DNA of 64,000 nt. Origin: Clostridia bacterium. Its GTDB lineage: Bacteria > Bacillota > Clostridia > Christensenellales > Borkfalkiaceae. The notes below the pieces were generated by a model that made no database searches, was not told the origin of the DNA, and worked only from the letters and a program-made list of their open reading frames with translations. Shown piece by piece: positions 8,389-16,975 of the stretch; position 1 is the stretch's first letter, and each line of letters starts with the position of its first letter. A program made the position numbers and the translations under genes. The stretch spans positions 46,601 to 110,600 of the forward strand of contig JAFTKC010000008.1 in the NCBI GenBank assembly GCA_017456055.1, written 5' to 3'.

Positions 8389-11300
8389 TGGTATACAGAG
8401 TATTCGTGGAAAAAAAGCAAGGCTTTACGCACGAGGCGGACGGATTATATAACGACGTAGTTGGTCTACTTAAGATTACTAATCTTCAAAAAGTTAGGGT
8501 GTTTAATAGATACGACGTTGAAAATATTGATAAAAACTTATTTGAATATGCAAAGACGGCTGTTTTTTCAGAGCCTCAATTAGACGACGTTTATAGAGAA
8601 CTTTGTTTAGACGGCGCTCTATCTTTTGCTGTGGAATATTTACCCGGTCAGTTTGACCAAAGGGCAGATAGCGCTTCGCAATGTATTCAAATCATTTCAC
8701 AAGGTGATAGACCTACCATTAAAACGGCAAAGATTTATGCTTTCTACGGAATTAATGAAAAAGATTTAGACGCTATTAAAAAATACGTAATCAATCCCGT
8801 TGAAGCGAGAGAAGCTAGCATGGAACTTCCTAAAACTCTAGCCTTAGATTACGAAGTTCCTGAAGAAGTAAAAATCATCGACGGGTTTATCGACCTTGAT
8901 AAATTAGGCTTAGAAGAATTTATTAAGTCTTACGGCTTGGCTATGGATTTAGGCGATATTACTTTCTGCCAAGAATATTTTAAGACGGAAAAGAGAAATC
9001 CAACCATAACCGAAATCAAAATGATTGACACCTATTGGTCGGACCATTGCCGTCACACAACCTTCTTAACTATTATCGATAACGTTTCTTTTGAAGATAA
9101 ACTTTTACAAGAAACTTATGACGAATATATTAAAACTAGAAAAGAACTAAATAGAACTAAGCCTATTTGCTTAATGGACTTAGCGACTATTGCCGTTAAG
9201 CATTTAAGAAAAAACGGCAAGTTAGACAAATTAGACGAGTCGGAAGAAATTAACGCTTGTACGGTTAAAATTGAGGTGGAAGTTGACGGAAAGAAAGAGC
9301 CTTGGCTACTTTTATTCAAAAACGAAACGCACAATCACCCAACCGAAATCGAGCCTTTTGGCGGTGCTGCAACTTGTATCGGTGGGGCTATTAGAGACCC
9401 ACTTTCAGGTAGAAGCTACGTTTATGCGGCAATGCGTGTGACGGGTGCTGGCGACCCAACTGTTGACGTTAATAAGACTATAAAGGGCAAACTTCCACAA
9501 AGAAAAATCGTCACTACCGCTGCTCAAGGATACTCTTCTTACGGCAACCAAATTGGTCTTGCTACGGGTATGGTAGACGAAATTTACCACAGTGGCTACG
9601 TTGCTAAGAGAATGGAAATCGGCGCGGTTATTGCTGCAACTCCTAGTGAAAACGTTAGAAGAGAACGCCCTGCTCCAGGCGACGTAGTTATTTTGCTCGG
9701 TGGCTCAACGGGTAGAGACGGATGTGGTGGTGCTACGGGCTCATCTAAGTCGCATACAACCGAATCTTTAACTACTTGTGGGGCAGAAGTTCAAAAGGGA
9801 AATGCTCCAGAAGAGAGAAAACTTCAAAGATTATTTAGAAATAAAAAGGCATCTCAAATGATTAAAAGATGCAACGACTTCGGCGCAGGTGGCGTATCCG
9901 TTGCTATCGGCGAACTTGCCGACGGACTTGATATCGACCTAAACGCAGTTCCTAAAAAGTACGAGGGACTTGACGGAACGGAACTTGCAATCTCCGAATC
10001 TCAAGAGAGAATGGCTGTCGTAGTAGAGAAAAAAGATGAAAAAGAGTTTATCGCTCTTGCGCAAACGGAAAATCTTCAAGCCTGCCGTGTGGCAGTCGTT
10101 AAGGAAGAGCCTAGACTTACTATGACTTGGAACGGCAAAAAAATTGTCGATATTAGTAGAGAATTTTTAAATTCTAACGGCGCTGAAAAGCACGTGGATG
10201 CTAAAGCACAAAAAATAGAAAACTTTGATAAAGAGATTCCTGAAAACTTTGAAAAGGGCTATGCTCAATTAGTTGGTGACCTTAACGTATGCTCAAAGAG
10301 AGGACTTTCTGAAAGATTTGACTCTACTATCGGCGCTAACACCGTGCTTATGCCTTTTGGTGGAAAAAATCAAAAGACTCCTATTCAAGCAATGGTGCAT
10401 AAAATTTCAGTTGAAAAGGGACACACAGACGATTGTTCGCTTATGAGTTGGGGATACAATCCTTTTATTACCGAAAAGAGTCCTTTCCACGGCGCTTACT
10501 ACGCTGTAATTGAATCGGTATGTAAACTTATCGCAACAGGCGCTGATTTTAAGGACGTGTACTTAACTTTCCAAGAGTATTTTGAAAGAGTTAATAAAGA
10601 TGAAAAGAAATGGGGTAAACCACTTTCTGCTCTTCTCGGTGCGTTTAAGGCGCAAATGGAATTAAATATCGGCTCTATCGGTGGGAAAGATTCTATGAGT
10701 GGAACTTTTGAAAATATTTGCGTTCCACCAACTTTAGTTTCTTTTGCTGTCACTACTGCAAAAGTAAAAGATATTATCTCTCCAGAATTTAAGAAGGTAA
10801 ATAGCAAGGTTTACTTGTTAACGCCAAAATTCAATGAAAATAAATTGCCAGAAACTAGCAGTTTATTAGAGTTATTTGGCAAAATGGATAAACTCAATAA
10901 GTCGGGTAAAATATTATCTGCATACACTCCAACCTACGGTGGTGTTGCCGAAGCAATTTACAAAATGGCAATCGGCAACGGAATAGGTTTTAAGTTTGGC
11001 GACGGCTTATCTTTAGAAGATATTTTCTCTTACAACTACGCTTCGTTCATAGTTGAAACGGATGAAGAGTTAGACGGAATATTACTCGGTCAAACCACTG
11101 AGAATTTTGCTTTAACGTATAAGGGAAGTGAATTAAAAATTGATACACTTTCTAAAATTTACGAAGATAAGTTAGAAGGAGTTTACCCTTGCAATATCGA
11201 CGTAAAGAAAGAAAAGGTGGAAAATATTAGTTTCTATGCAAAAGAACATCAATTTTCAACCTTAAAAGTAGCAAGACCTAAGGTTTTAATTCCTGCTTTC

Positions 11301-12071
11301 CCTGGTACTAACTGCGAATACGATAGCGCAAAGGCAGTAGAGAGTGCAGGGGCAGAGGCTAAAATCGTAGTAATTAAAAACTTAAATTCATCAATGCTAA
11401 CCGATAGTATAGAAGAGTTTAGCAAAGAGTTAAAGACTTCGCAAATGATATTTATCCCCGGTGGTTTCTCTGGTGGAGACGAGCCTGACGGAAGTGGTAA
11501 ATTTATAACGGCGTTCTTTAGAAATGCAGTTATAAAAGACGGAGTTAGCGACCTTTTAGATAATCGTGACGGATTGATGTGTGGTATTTGCAACGGATTC
11601 CAAGCGCTTATTAAATTGGGCTTAGTGCCGTTTGGTAAAATTATCGATACCGATGAAAATTGCCCAACCTTAACCTTTAATACCATTGCTCGCCACCAAT
11701 CTAAGATTGTTCAAACGAGAATTGCTTCTAATAAGTCGCCTTGGCTTATGGATATGGAAGTTGGCTCTATCGTCAACGTGCCTATCTCTCACGGCGAGGG
11801 AAGATTTATTTGCCCTGAGCCATTGCTTTTAGAACTTATTAAAAACGGACAGGTTGCAACCCAATACGTTGACCTTTCGGGAAATGCCACTATGGATATT
11901 CAATATAACCCTAACGGCTCAACGCTTGCAATCGAGGGTATTACTTCTCTTGACGGAAGAGTATTCGGCAAGATGGGACACGCCGAAAGATATGCAAACG
12001 GCTTGTATAAAAACGTTTACGGAGACTACGATATTAAGATGTTTAAGTCGGCAGTTAAATACTTTAAGTAA
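8388..12071 (+). CDS. purL: PurL, single-chain FGAM synthase
   Basis: This 1227-residue protein contains the whole phosphoribosylformylglycinamidine synthase. An N-terminal PurS-like part comes first, then the linker motif WSDHCRHTTF near residue 218, two PurM-like halves, and a C-terminal class I glutaminase from about residue 965. The glutaminase is intact: nucleophile Cys in GICNGFQ (near residue 1066) and the His of SHGEGRF near 1134. It is therefore of the long fused type found in Clostridia and proteobacteria, not the Bacillus PurS/PurQ/PurL split type. It is the last gene of the operon and is followed by a perfect hairpin terminator. Intact glutaminase chemistry here contrasts with the damaged one of PurF. 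Confidence 0.96.
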   Translation: MVYRVFVEKKQGFTHEADGLYNDVVGLLKITNLQKVRVFNRYDVENIDKNLFEYAKTAVFSEPQLDDVYRELCLDGALSFAVEYLPGQFDQRADSASQCIQIISQGDRPTIKTAKIYAFYGINEKDLDAIKKYVINPVEAREASMELPKTLALDYEVPEEVKIIDGFIDLDKLGLEEFIKSYGLAMDLGDITFCQEYFKTEKRNPTITEIKMIDTYWSDHCRHTTFLTIIDNVSFEDKLLQETYDEYIKTRKELNRTKPICLMDLATIAVKHLRKNGKLDKLDESEEINACTVKIEVEVDGKKEPWLLLFKNETHNHPTEIEPFGGAATCIGGAIRDPLSGRSYVYAAMRVTGAGDPTVDVNKTIKGKLPQRKIVTTAAQGYSSYGNQIGLATGMVDEIYHSGYVAKRMEIGAVIAATPSENVRRERPAPGDVVILLGGSTGRDGCGGATGSSKSHTTESLTTCGAEVQKGNAPEERKLQRLFRNKKASQMIKRCNDFGAGGVSVAIGELADGLDIDLNAVPKKYEGLDGTELAISESQERMAVVVEKKDEKEFIALAQTENLQACRVAVVKEEPRLTMTWNGKKIVDISREFLNSNGAEKHVDAKAQKIENFDKEIPENFEKGYAQLVGDLNVCSKRGLSERFDSTIGANTVLMPFGGKNQKTPIQAMVHKISVEKGHTDDCSLMSWGYNPFITEKSPFHGAYYAVIESVCKLIATGADFKDVYLTFQEYFERVNKDEKKWGKPLSALLGAFKAQMELNIGSIGGKDSMSGTFENICVPPTLVSFAVTTAKVKDIISPEFKKVNSKVYLLTPKFNENKLPETSSLLELFGKMDKLNKSGKILSAYTPTYGGVAEAIYKMAIGNGIGFKFGDGLSLEDIFSYNYASFIVETDEELDGILLGQTTENFALTYKGSELKIDTLSKIYEDKLEGVYPCNIDVKKEKVENISFYAKEHQFSTLKVARPKVLIPAFPGTNCEYDSAKAVESAGAEAKIVVIKNLNSSMLTDSIEEFSKELKTSQMIFIPGGFSGGDEPDGSGKFITAFFRNAVIKDGVSDLLDNRDGLMCGICNGFQALIKLGLVPFGKIIDTDENCPTLTFNTIARHQSKIVQTRIASNKSPWLMDMEVGSIVNVPISHGEGRFICPEPLLLELIKNGQVATQYVDLSGNATMDIQYNPNGSTLAIEGITSLDGRVFGKMGHAERYANGLYKNVYGDYDIKMFKSAVKYFK

Positions 12072-12076
12072 AAATA

Positions 12077-12112
12077 AAACACTCTATTCAAATTTGAATA
12101 GAGTGTTTTTAT
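12077..12112. terminator. bidirectional terminator between purL and the SNF transporter gene
   Basis: A perfect inverted repeat with arms ACACTCTATTCAAA and TTTGAATAGAGTGT (12079-12106) has A runs before it and T runs after it. It can end the convergent purine operon (plus) and the transporter gene (minus). Confidence 0.9.
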
Positions 12113-12123
12113 TTTATGTTTTT

Positions 12124-13638
12124 TTACTTTTCTAATTGTTCTTCAACCGAGTTGTCGCCCGTTTCTTTATTTTTGAAGAAAATGAAGTATAGGGCAATCA
12201 TTATTGCTATAATAATTAGAGCAGTAATTACGATTGGTAAATAATCTAAACCTTTTGCTCCAAACTCTATAAATTTACCTCTAACGCCCATTACTTCAAC
12301 GAAAACCATTAAGAGTGGGGTGATGTACTTAACCATAACGGCAAAGATTTTGCCAAACTTTCCTAAGCCGATGCCTTCTTCTTGCAAAGACTTTAAGGTC
12401 TTAAACGGGTTAGCGCTAGGTTTTTTCTCAATAAACCAACCAACCGTTAAACAAGCGCCAATAGCACCTAACGGCATCAAAACGGTGTTAGAAATTTCAT
12501 CTAAAAAGGTTAGTAAATCATAGCCGAAAATTGTTATTTTTCCGTCAAACGCACCGCCTACAGACCAAGCGACTGGTATTGAAATAATAAAGCAAATTAA
12601 AGACATAACTAGGGTGACTTTCTTTCTATTTTTTCTAAACTTTTGGGTTATAAATTGAACGGAAACTTCTAATATCGAGATAACCGAAGTTAGAGCTGCG
12701 ATAACTACCATAGCAAAGAATAGGAAAGAAACAATTTGTCCAACACTTCCCATTTTTTCAAAGATTTGTGGAATAATAACGTAAATTAAGCCAACGCCTT
12801 GCGCAGACTTTAGGCTTTCTGGTTGAAGAGCGCCGATAGCCGAGAAAATTGCAAGACCTGCTATAAACGCAACTAGCGTATCGAATAAACAAATCATAAA
12901 GGTTGCGTTGCCGATTTTAATTTCTTTTCCCGTATAAGAGCCGTAGGCAACTAGCGTTCCCATACCTATTGATAGGGAGAAGAAGGCTTGTCCCATAGCG
13001 GCAACTACGCCACTAAAACCTAGTTCAGCAAAGTTTGGCTTTAGATAGTATACTAAACCGTCTTTAACTCCGTCCCCTAAAAATAAGCAAAAGATAGCGA
13101 TAAACACTAAGATTATAAATAGGGTGGGCATAAGCACTTTAGAAGATTTTTCTACGCCGTCTTTAATTCCTGCCATTATGATTATAGAAGCCATAACCAT
13201 AAAAACTAGAGTGAAGAAAACGGGCTCGTAAACGTTAGAAGAAAAACTTCCAAAAGAAACGGCGTTGTTTGCCGACGCTATCGATTGAAAGGAGTTTACG
13301 GTAAATCTTAAAGTCCAGCCACCTAAAACCGAATAATAACATATAATAATAGTTGGAACGAGAACTGCGATTAGACCCAAAAATCCTAGATTCTTATTGG
13401 CTTTTTTATACGAAGAAACTGCGTTTGCTTGCGCGCGTTTTCCAATAAAAATTTCGGAAATCATTGCAATTGAGCCGATTACTATTACGCAAAGTATATA
13501 AACTAGTACGAAAGCAGCGCCACCGTTAGCGCTTACTTTATATGGGAAAGCCCAAAGGTTGCCTAGCCCTACTGCGCTTCCCGCAGCGGCTAAGATAAAA
13601 CCGATGGAACTGCCAAATCCGTGTTTCTTGTTTTCCAT
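12124..13638 (-). CDS. sodium:neurotransmitter symporter (SNF/NSS) family transporter
   Basis: The 504-residue membrane protein has about 11-12 hydrophobic segments and the typical bacterial NSS N-terminus: GFGSSIGFILAAAGSAVGLG with LWAFPY following (residues 7-32). These helix-1 residues form the Na+ and substrate sites in LeuT-type carriers. It probably imports an amino acid with Na+; the substrate cannot be told. AAGGAGA stands before the ATG, and a good promoter lies at 13667-13695. It is monocistronic and convergent with the purine operon. Confidence 0.92.
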   Translation of the reverse strand: MENKKHGFGSSIGFILAAAGSAVGLGNLWAFPYKVSANGGAAFVLVYILCVIVIGSIAMISEIFIGKRAQANAVSSYKKANKNLGFLGLIAVLVPTIIICYYSVLGGWTLRFTVNSFQSIASANNAVSFGSFSSNVYEPVFFTLVFMVMASIIIMAGIKDGVEKSSKVLMPTLFIILVFIAIFCLFLGDGVKDGLVYYLKPNFAELGFSGVVAAMGQAFFSLSIGMGTLVAYGSYTGKEIKIGNATFMICLFDTLVAFIAGLAIFSAIGALQPESLKSAQGVGLIYVIIPQIFEKMGSVGQIVSFLFFAMVVIAALTSVISILEVSVQFITQKFRKNRKKVTLVMSLICFIISIPVAWSVGGAFDGKITIFGYDLLTFLDEISNTVLMPLGAIGACLTVGWFIEKKPSANPFKTLKSLQEEGIGLGKFGKIFAVMVKYITPLLMVFVEVMGVRGKFIEFGAKGLDYLPIVITALIIIAIMIALYFIFFKNKETGDNSVEEQLEK

Positions 13639-13666
13639 AATATCTCCTTAAAATTAGATCTTGTCT

Positions 13667-13695
13667 ATTATATTATTGTTTTGGTAAAAAGTCAA
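13667..13695 (-). promoter_or_regulatory. sigma-A promoter of the SNF transporter gene
   Basis: On the minus strand, TTGACT (13690-13695) and TATAAT (13667-13672) are 17 bp apart. The RBS and ATG follow about 30 bases downstream. Confidence 0.8.
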
Positions 13696-13713
13696 TTTGA
13701 TAATTATTCTTTT

Positions 13714-14457
13714 TTAGAATTTATCGATTTCACTTTCGAATTTATCGAAGAGATTGTATCTATCGGGGTGGGTGAGAGCAGTGAAAATCATCTCTCTTAT
13801 ATTTTTAACGTCCGTACCGATTTGAGAAATTACTTCTTTTGCGTACTCTCTTTTAGTTTGTTTGTTTGCAGGGCATTTACTTTCGACTATGGGAAGTTCT
13901 TTTGAATAAGCCGTAATCAACGGCTCTTCTATCATTACCATAGGTCTTATTAACACTAAGCCCGTTCTATCTAAATAACTTTTTGGAGCAAAAGTAGAGA
14001 GCCTTCCCTCATAGAATAGCGACAATATAAAGGTGTCGATTAAATCGTCTGCGTGGTGACCGATTGCCACCTTGTTGCATCCGTTTTTAACGGCTACGTC
14101 GTATAGAGCGCCCTTTCTCATTTTTGAACATAGTGAGCAAGGGTTAGTTTCCTTTCTTAAGTCAAAAACTATTTCGCCTATATCGGTTTTTTCCACAACG
14201 TATAAAACCCCTAACTCGTCGCAAAGTTTTTGAATAGGTGAAAAGTCCATAGGGTTTTCTTTAAAATTTAGGTCGATGGAAATTGCCACTAAATCGAATT
14301 TATACGGCGCAAATTTCTTAAACTCTGTGAGAAGTTTAAGCAAGGTCACGCTATCTTTTCCCCCCGAAATACCTACGGCAATTTTATCTCCGTCTTTTAT
14401 CATTTTGTATTTTTCTACGCCCTTTCGCATAACTGAGAGCAATCTTTGAAGTGACAT
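13714..14457 (-). CDS. TtcA-family tRNA thiolation-type ATP pyrophosphatase
   Basis: The 247-residue protein has the PP-loop SGGKDS (residues 31-36), a CxxC pair C107/C110 within NPCSLCSKMRKG, GHHADDLIDT, and a third Cys in ESKCPANK. These match the TtcA/Ncs6-like family, which sulfurates tRNA bases by adenylating the target and using a cysteine-bound Fe-S cluster. Which base is modified is not shown by the sequence; TtcA acts on cytidine-32. The gene is divergent from the next plus-strand gene, and AGGGG stands before the ATG. Confidence 0.88.
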   Translation of the reverse strand: MSLQRLLSVMRKGVEKYKMIKDGDKIAVGISGGKDSVTLLKLLTEFKKFAPYKFDLVAISIDLNFKENPMDFSPIQKLCDELGVLYVVEKTDIGEIVFDLRKETNPCSLCSKMRKGALYDVAVKNGCNKVAIGHHADDLIDTFILSLFYEGRLSTFAPKSYLDRTGLVLIRPMVMIEEPLITAYSKELPIVESKCPANKQTKREYAKEVISQIGTDVKNIREMIFTALTHPDRYNLFDKFESEIDKF

Positions 14458-14489
14458 TTTTAACCCCTAAAACAATAGTTTATAATCGT

Positions 14490-14518
14490 TTGCAATTTTT
14501 TCTCATATAGTTTATAAT
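14490..14518 (+). promoter_or_regulatory. sigma-A promoter of the small exporter / lipase / lipoprotein / G1P dehydrogenase operon
   Basis: TTGCAA (14490-14495) and a perfect TATAAT (14513-14518) are separated by 17 bp. Transcription would start near 14525, about 30 bases before the first gene. Confidence 0.75.
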
Positions 14519-14555
14519 AAATTTATAAAAAAATCAAATCAATTAGGGTAGGGAA

Positions 14556-15179
14556 ATGACTGAATTTATTTCTAATTTAATAGGCAACGAATATTGGGCG
14601 ACGATAGTTATGTCGTTAGTTCCGTTAATAGAGTTAAAAGGGGGAATAGTTTACGCGCAAAGTGCAGGTATAAACGAATTTTTATCCCTTCTTTTAGCGT
14701 GGATTGGCTCAACAATCGTGTTTATTCCAATTTTTTGGTTGTTGCGTCCCATCTTAAATTTGCTTAAGAAAATAAAATTCATAGATAAACTAGCCTTAAA
14801 GTTAGAGGGCTATTTTGAGAAAAAATCTAGTGAAGCGCTCGAAAAAGAACAAAGTAAACACAAAAAACAAAGGAGCGTTGATTTTATAAAAGCCTTAAGC
14901 GTTTTTATTTTTGTCGCAATACCTCTTCCTATGACGGGGGTGTGGACGGGAACTGCTATCGCAGTATTTTTAAACCTAAAATTTAAAAAATCCATCTTGC
15001 CAATCACGCTCGGCAATTTAGTTGCGGGACTTCTTATTTTGTTGTTGTCGGTGATATGCAAGGCGATAAATATAAATCTCGATTACGTTTTATACGGCTT
15101 GTTTATTTTGGCTGTGATTTTATTCTTCGTATTTTTATTTAAAGTAATTTTAACTAAAGAAAAAAAGACTGAGAATTAA
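14556..15179 (+). CDS. small multidrug-export family membrane protein
   Basis: The 207-residue protein has hydrophobic segments near residues 13-35, 42-65, 105-133, 140-162 and 170-200. The family's two signature loops are MSLVPLIELKGGI (near residue 20) and IPLPMTGVWTGTA (near 126). This matches the COG2426-type family annotated as small multidrug export proteins, related in fold to DedA/VTT proteins; real function is poorly known. A charged, lysine-rich cytosolic loop lies near residues 88-105. It is the first of four genes separated by 1 to 12 bases, all possibly envelope-related. Confidence 0.8.
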   Translation: MTEFISNLIGNEYWATIVMSLVPLIELKGGIVYAQSAGINEFLSLLLAWIGSTIVFIPIFWLLRPILNLLKKIKFIDKLALKLEGYFEKKSSEALEKEQSKHKKQRSVDFIKALSVFIFVAIPLPMTGVWTGTAIAVFLNLKFKKSILPITLGNLVAGLLILLLSVICKAININLDYVLYGLFILAVILFFVFLFKVILTKEKKTEN

Positions 15180-15191
15180 ATTTGGTGTAAA

Positions 15192-16001
15192 ATGGGTATT
15201 TTTTCTTGGCTTTTTAATTTGAAGAAGAAAAAACAGAATATTAAACTTGGATTAGCGTTGGGTTCTGGTGGAGCAAAAGGTTTTGCCGAACTTGGCGCTC
15301 TTTACGCGTTTGAGCAAAACAATATCGAATTCGATATAATTGCAGGCACTTCTATCGGTAGTATTATCGGCGCTTTTTATGCTAACGGATATTCTTCAAC
15401 CGATATTTTAGAACTTCTTAAGAGAGTGGACGTGAATCAAATTAAAAGTTTCTTTATGATTAAAATGGACACTTCGGGGCTCTTTAACGTTATTGAAAGA
15501 AATTTGGGTGCTCTTGATATTGAAGAGTTAAAAAAACCATTTAGAGCAATAGCAACTCACCTAGAGAGTGGTGAAGAAAAGGTTATAGATAAGGGCAGTG
15601 TTGCTAATGCTCTTTGTGCTTCAAGTAGTTATCCGCCTTTTTTTAAGCCGGCTATTATCGACGGCGAAAAATATATAGACGGCGCTTTTACTAATTCCGT
15701 TCCAGCAGACGTTTGTAAAAATTTGGGGGCTGATTACGTGGTGGGAATCGACCTTTCTACCCACGAAAATAAAGGTAGTTTTTTAGATAGAATTTTTCCG
15801 TCGTATAAATCTAAAATCGAAAAACCTTGGGAAAAGGGGTACGAGTTTAGCGACGTTATGCTCAATATGGATCTAAAAGATTATTCGGCTCTATCTTTTT
15901 CACAAGCAGAGGCTATGTATGAGATAGGCTACAAAAAAGCCATTGAACTTATGCCTCAAATAAAAGAGGATATTAAAAAACTAAAAAAAGGCAAGAGGTA
16001 A
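15192..16001 (+). CDS. patatin-like phospholipase (RssA/NTE family)
   Basis: The 269-residue protein has the oxyanion loop GSGGAKGFAELG (residues 24-35), the GTSIG nucleophile elbow (52-56, Ser54) and the DGA motif in YIDGAFTNS (Asp near 160), forming the Ser-Asp dyad. This predicts a lipid acyl hydrolase. No signal peptide is seen; the N-terminus MGIFSWLFNLKKKK could bind a membrane. It lies 12 bases after the small exporter gene and one base before the lipoprotein gene, near a glycerol-1-phosphate dehydrogenase, which fits a role in membrane lipid turnover (inference). Confidence 0.9.
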   Translation: MGIFSWLFNLKKKKQNIKLGLALGSGGAKGFAELGALYAFEQNNIEFDIIAGTSIGSIIGAFYANGYSSTDILELLKRVDVNQIKSFFMIKMDTSGLFNVIERNLGALDIEELKKPFRAIATHLESGEEKVIDKGSVANALCASSSYPPFFKPAIIDGEKYIDGAFTNSVPADVCKNLGADYVVGIDLSTHENKGSFLDRIFPSYKSKIEKPWEKGYEFSDVMLNMDLKDYSALSFSQAEAMYEIGYKKAIELMPQIKEDIKKLKKGKR

Positions 16002-16002
16002 A

Positions 16003-16974
16003 ATGCTTTTTACTTACAAAAGAAAAATTTTAGCATTGGTACTAGCGCTCTTGCTCGCCTTAGTCTTTATTACTGCTTGCACGGGAACTTTCGCTAAAGG
16101 TGATCAAGAAAAACTAACCGTGAATTTTATAGACGTTGGTTTTGGCGACGCAACTTTGATTTCTTTACCCGACGGCAAGACTATGCTAATTGATACGGGC
16201 GCTAACACTTCTTCTAATAAGGATAAAGTTAGTGAAACAGTTGAAAAATATACCAAAAGGATAGATTATCTCGTACTTACTAATCTAAATAACGAACATA
16301 TTTCAAATGCGATAAATATTGTTGAAACGTTTGAAATAGATAAAGCCTTTCTTCCGTACGTCGCCGATAAAACGCCTTTTATAACCTTTAAAAATATTTA
16401 CGACGCTCTATTAGAACGGGAAGTTGCTATTCAATATAGCAAGAGTTTTACCGATCTTTCTACCCTAGATTATACGTTGGTGTTTCTATCACCAAACGCA
16501 AGTGGGGTGGATGGCGATTATAATAAGTTTAATTACTCCGAGATTAAAACTCAAAGTTTAATAAATAATCTTTCACCAATAATTTATCTGGAATTTTGTG
16601 GAGTTAAATTTGTATTTTCAAGTGATTCCGAAATTAGTCAAGAAAACTGGGTTGTGGAAAGTTATAAAGGTGGTCTTTACGACACGTTTGGACAAAATGG
16701 ACATGCGCTTTCTCTTGAAGATATAGATTTTTACAAGTTGTCTAACCATGGTGGCGACGTTGGTAATTCAAGTGAGTTTTTAAGTTTGTTAAAGCCTAAA
16801 AACGCAATTATTTCGGTAGGCGGGGCAAATAATTTAGGTTATCCCTCGACTAGCGTTCTTACGTCGTTAACTAGCGTAAACCCAGACCATAAACTTTACA
16901 GAACGGATATGGATAAAACGGTGAGAGTAGAAGTCAATAACTTCGGTAAGTACCAAATTTATAAGGGAGAATAA
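16003..16974 (+). CDS. lipoprotein with a degenerate ComEC-type metallo-beta-lactamase domain
   Basis: The 323-residue protein begins with a lipoprotein signal (KRK, hydrophobic 10-24, lipobox ITAC with Cys26). The rest resembles the extracellular metallo-beta-lactamase domain of ComEC/Rec2 proteins: FIDVGFGDATLIS (42-54), MLIDTG near 61, LSNHGGDVGNS near 247 and a closing RTDMDKTVRVE strand. The zinc motif HxHxDH is replaced by NLNNEH at 94-99, so only the last His remains, and the GDAE-type Asp region reads FSSDSE. Enzymatic activity is therefore doubtful; it may be a binding or structural protein. It sits one base after the lipase gene. Confidence 0.8.
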   Translation: MLFTYKRKILALVLALLLALVFITACTGTFAKGDQEKLTVNFIDVGFGDATLISLPDGKTMLIDTGANTSSNKDKVSETVEKYTKRIDYLVLTNLNNEHISNAINIVETFEIDKAFLPYVADKTPFITFKNIYDALLEREVAIQYSKSFTDLSTLDYTLVFLSPNASGVDGDYNKFNYSEIKTQSLINNLSPIIYLEFCGVKFVFSSDSEISQENWVVESYKGGLYDTFGQNGHALSLEDIDFYKLSNHGGDVGNSSEFLSLLKPKNAIISVGGANNLGYPSTSVLTSLTSVNPDHKLYRTDMDKTVRVEVNNFGKYQIYKGE

Positions 16975-16975
16975 A

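Noticed and set aside
11249-11686. Minus-strand frame of 145 codons inside purL
   Set aside because: It lies opposite the conserved PurL glutaminase region; no RBS and no recognisable protein features.
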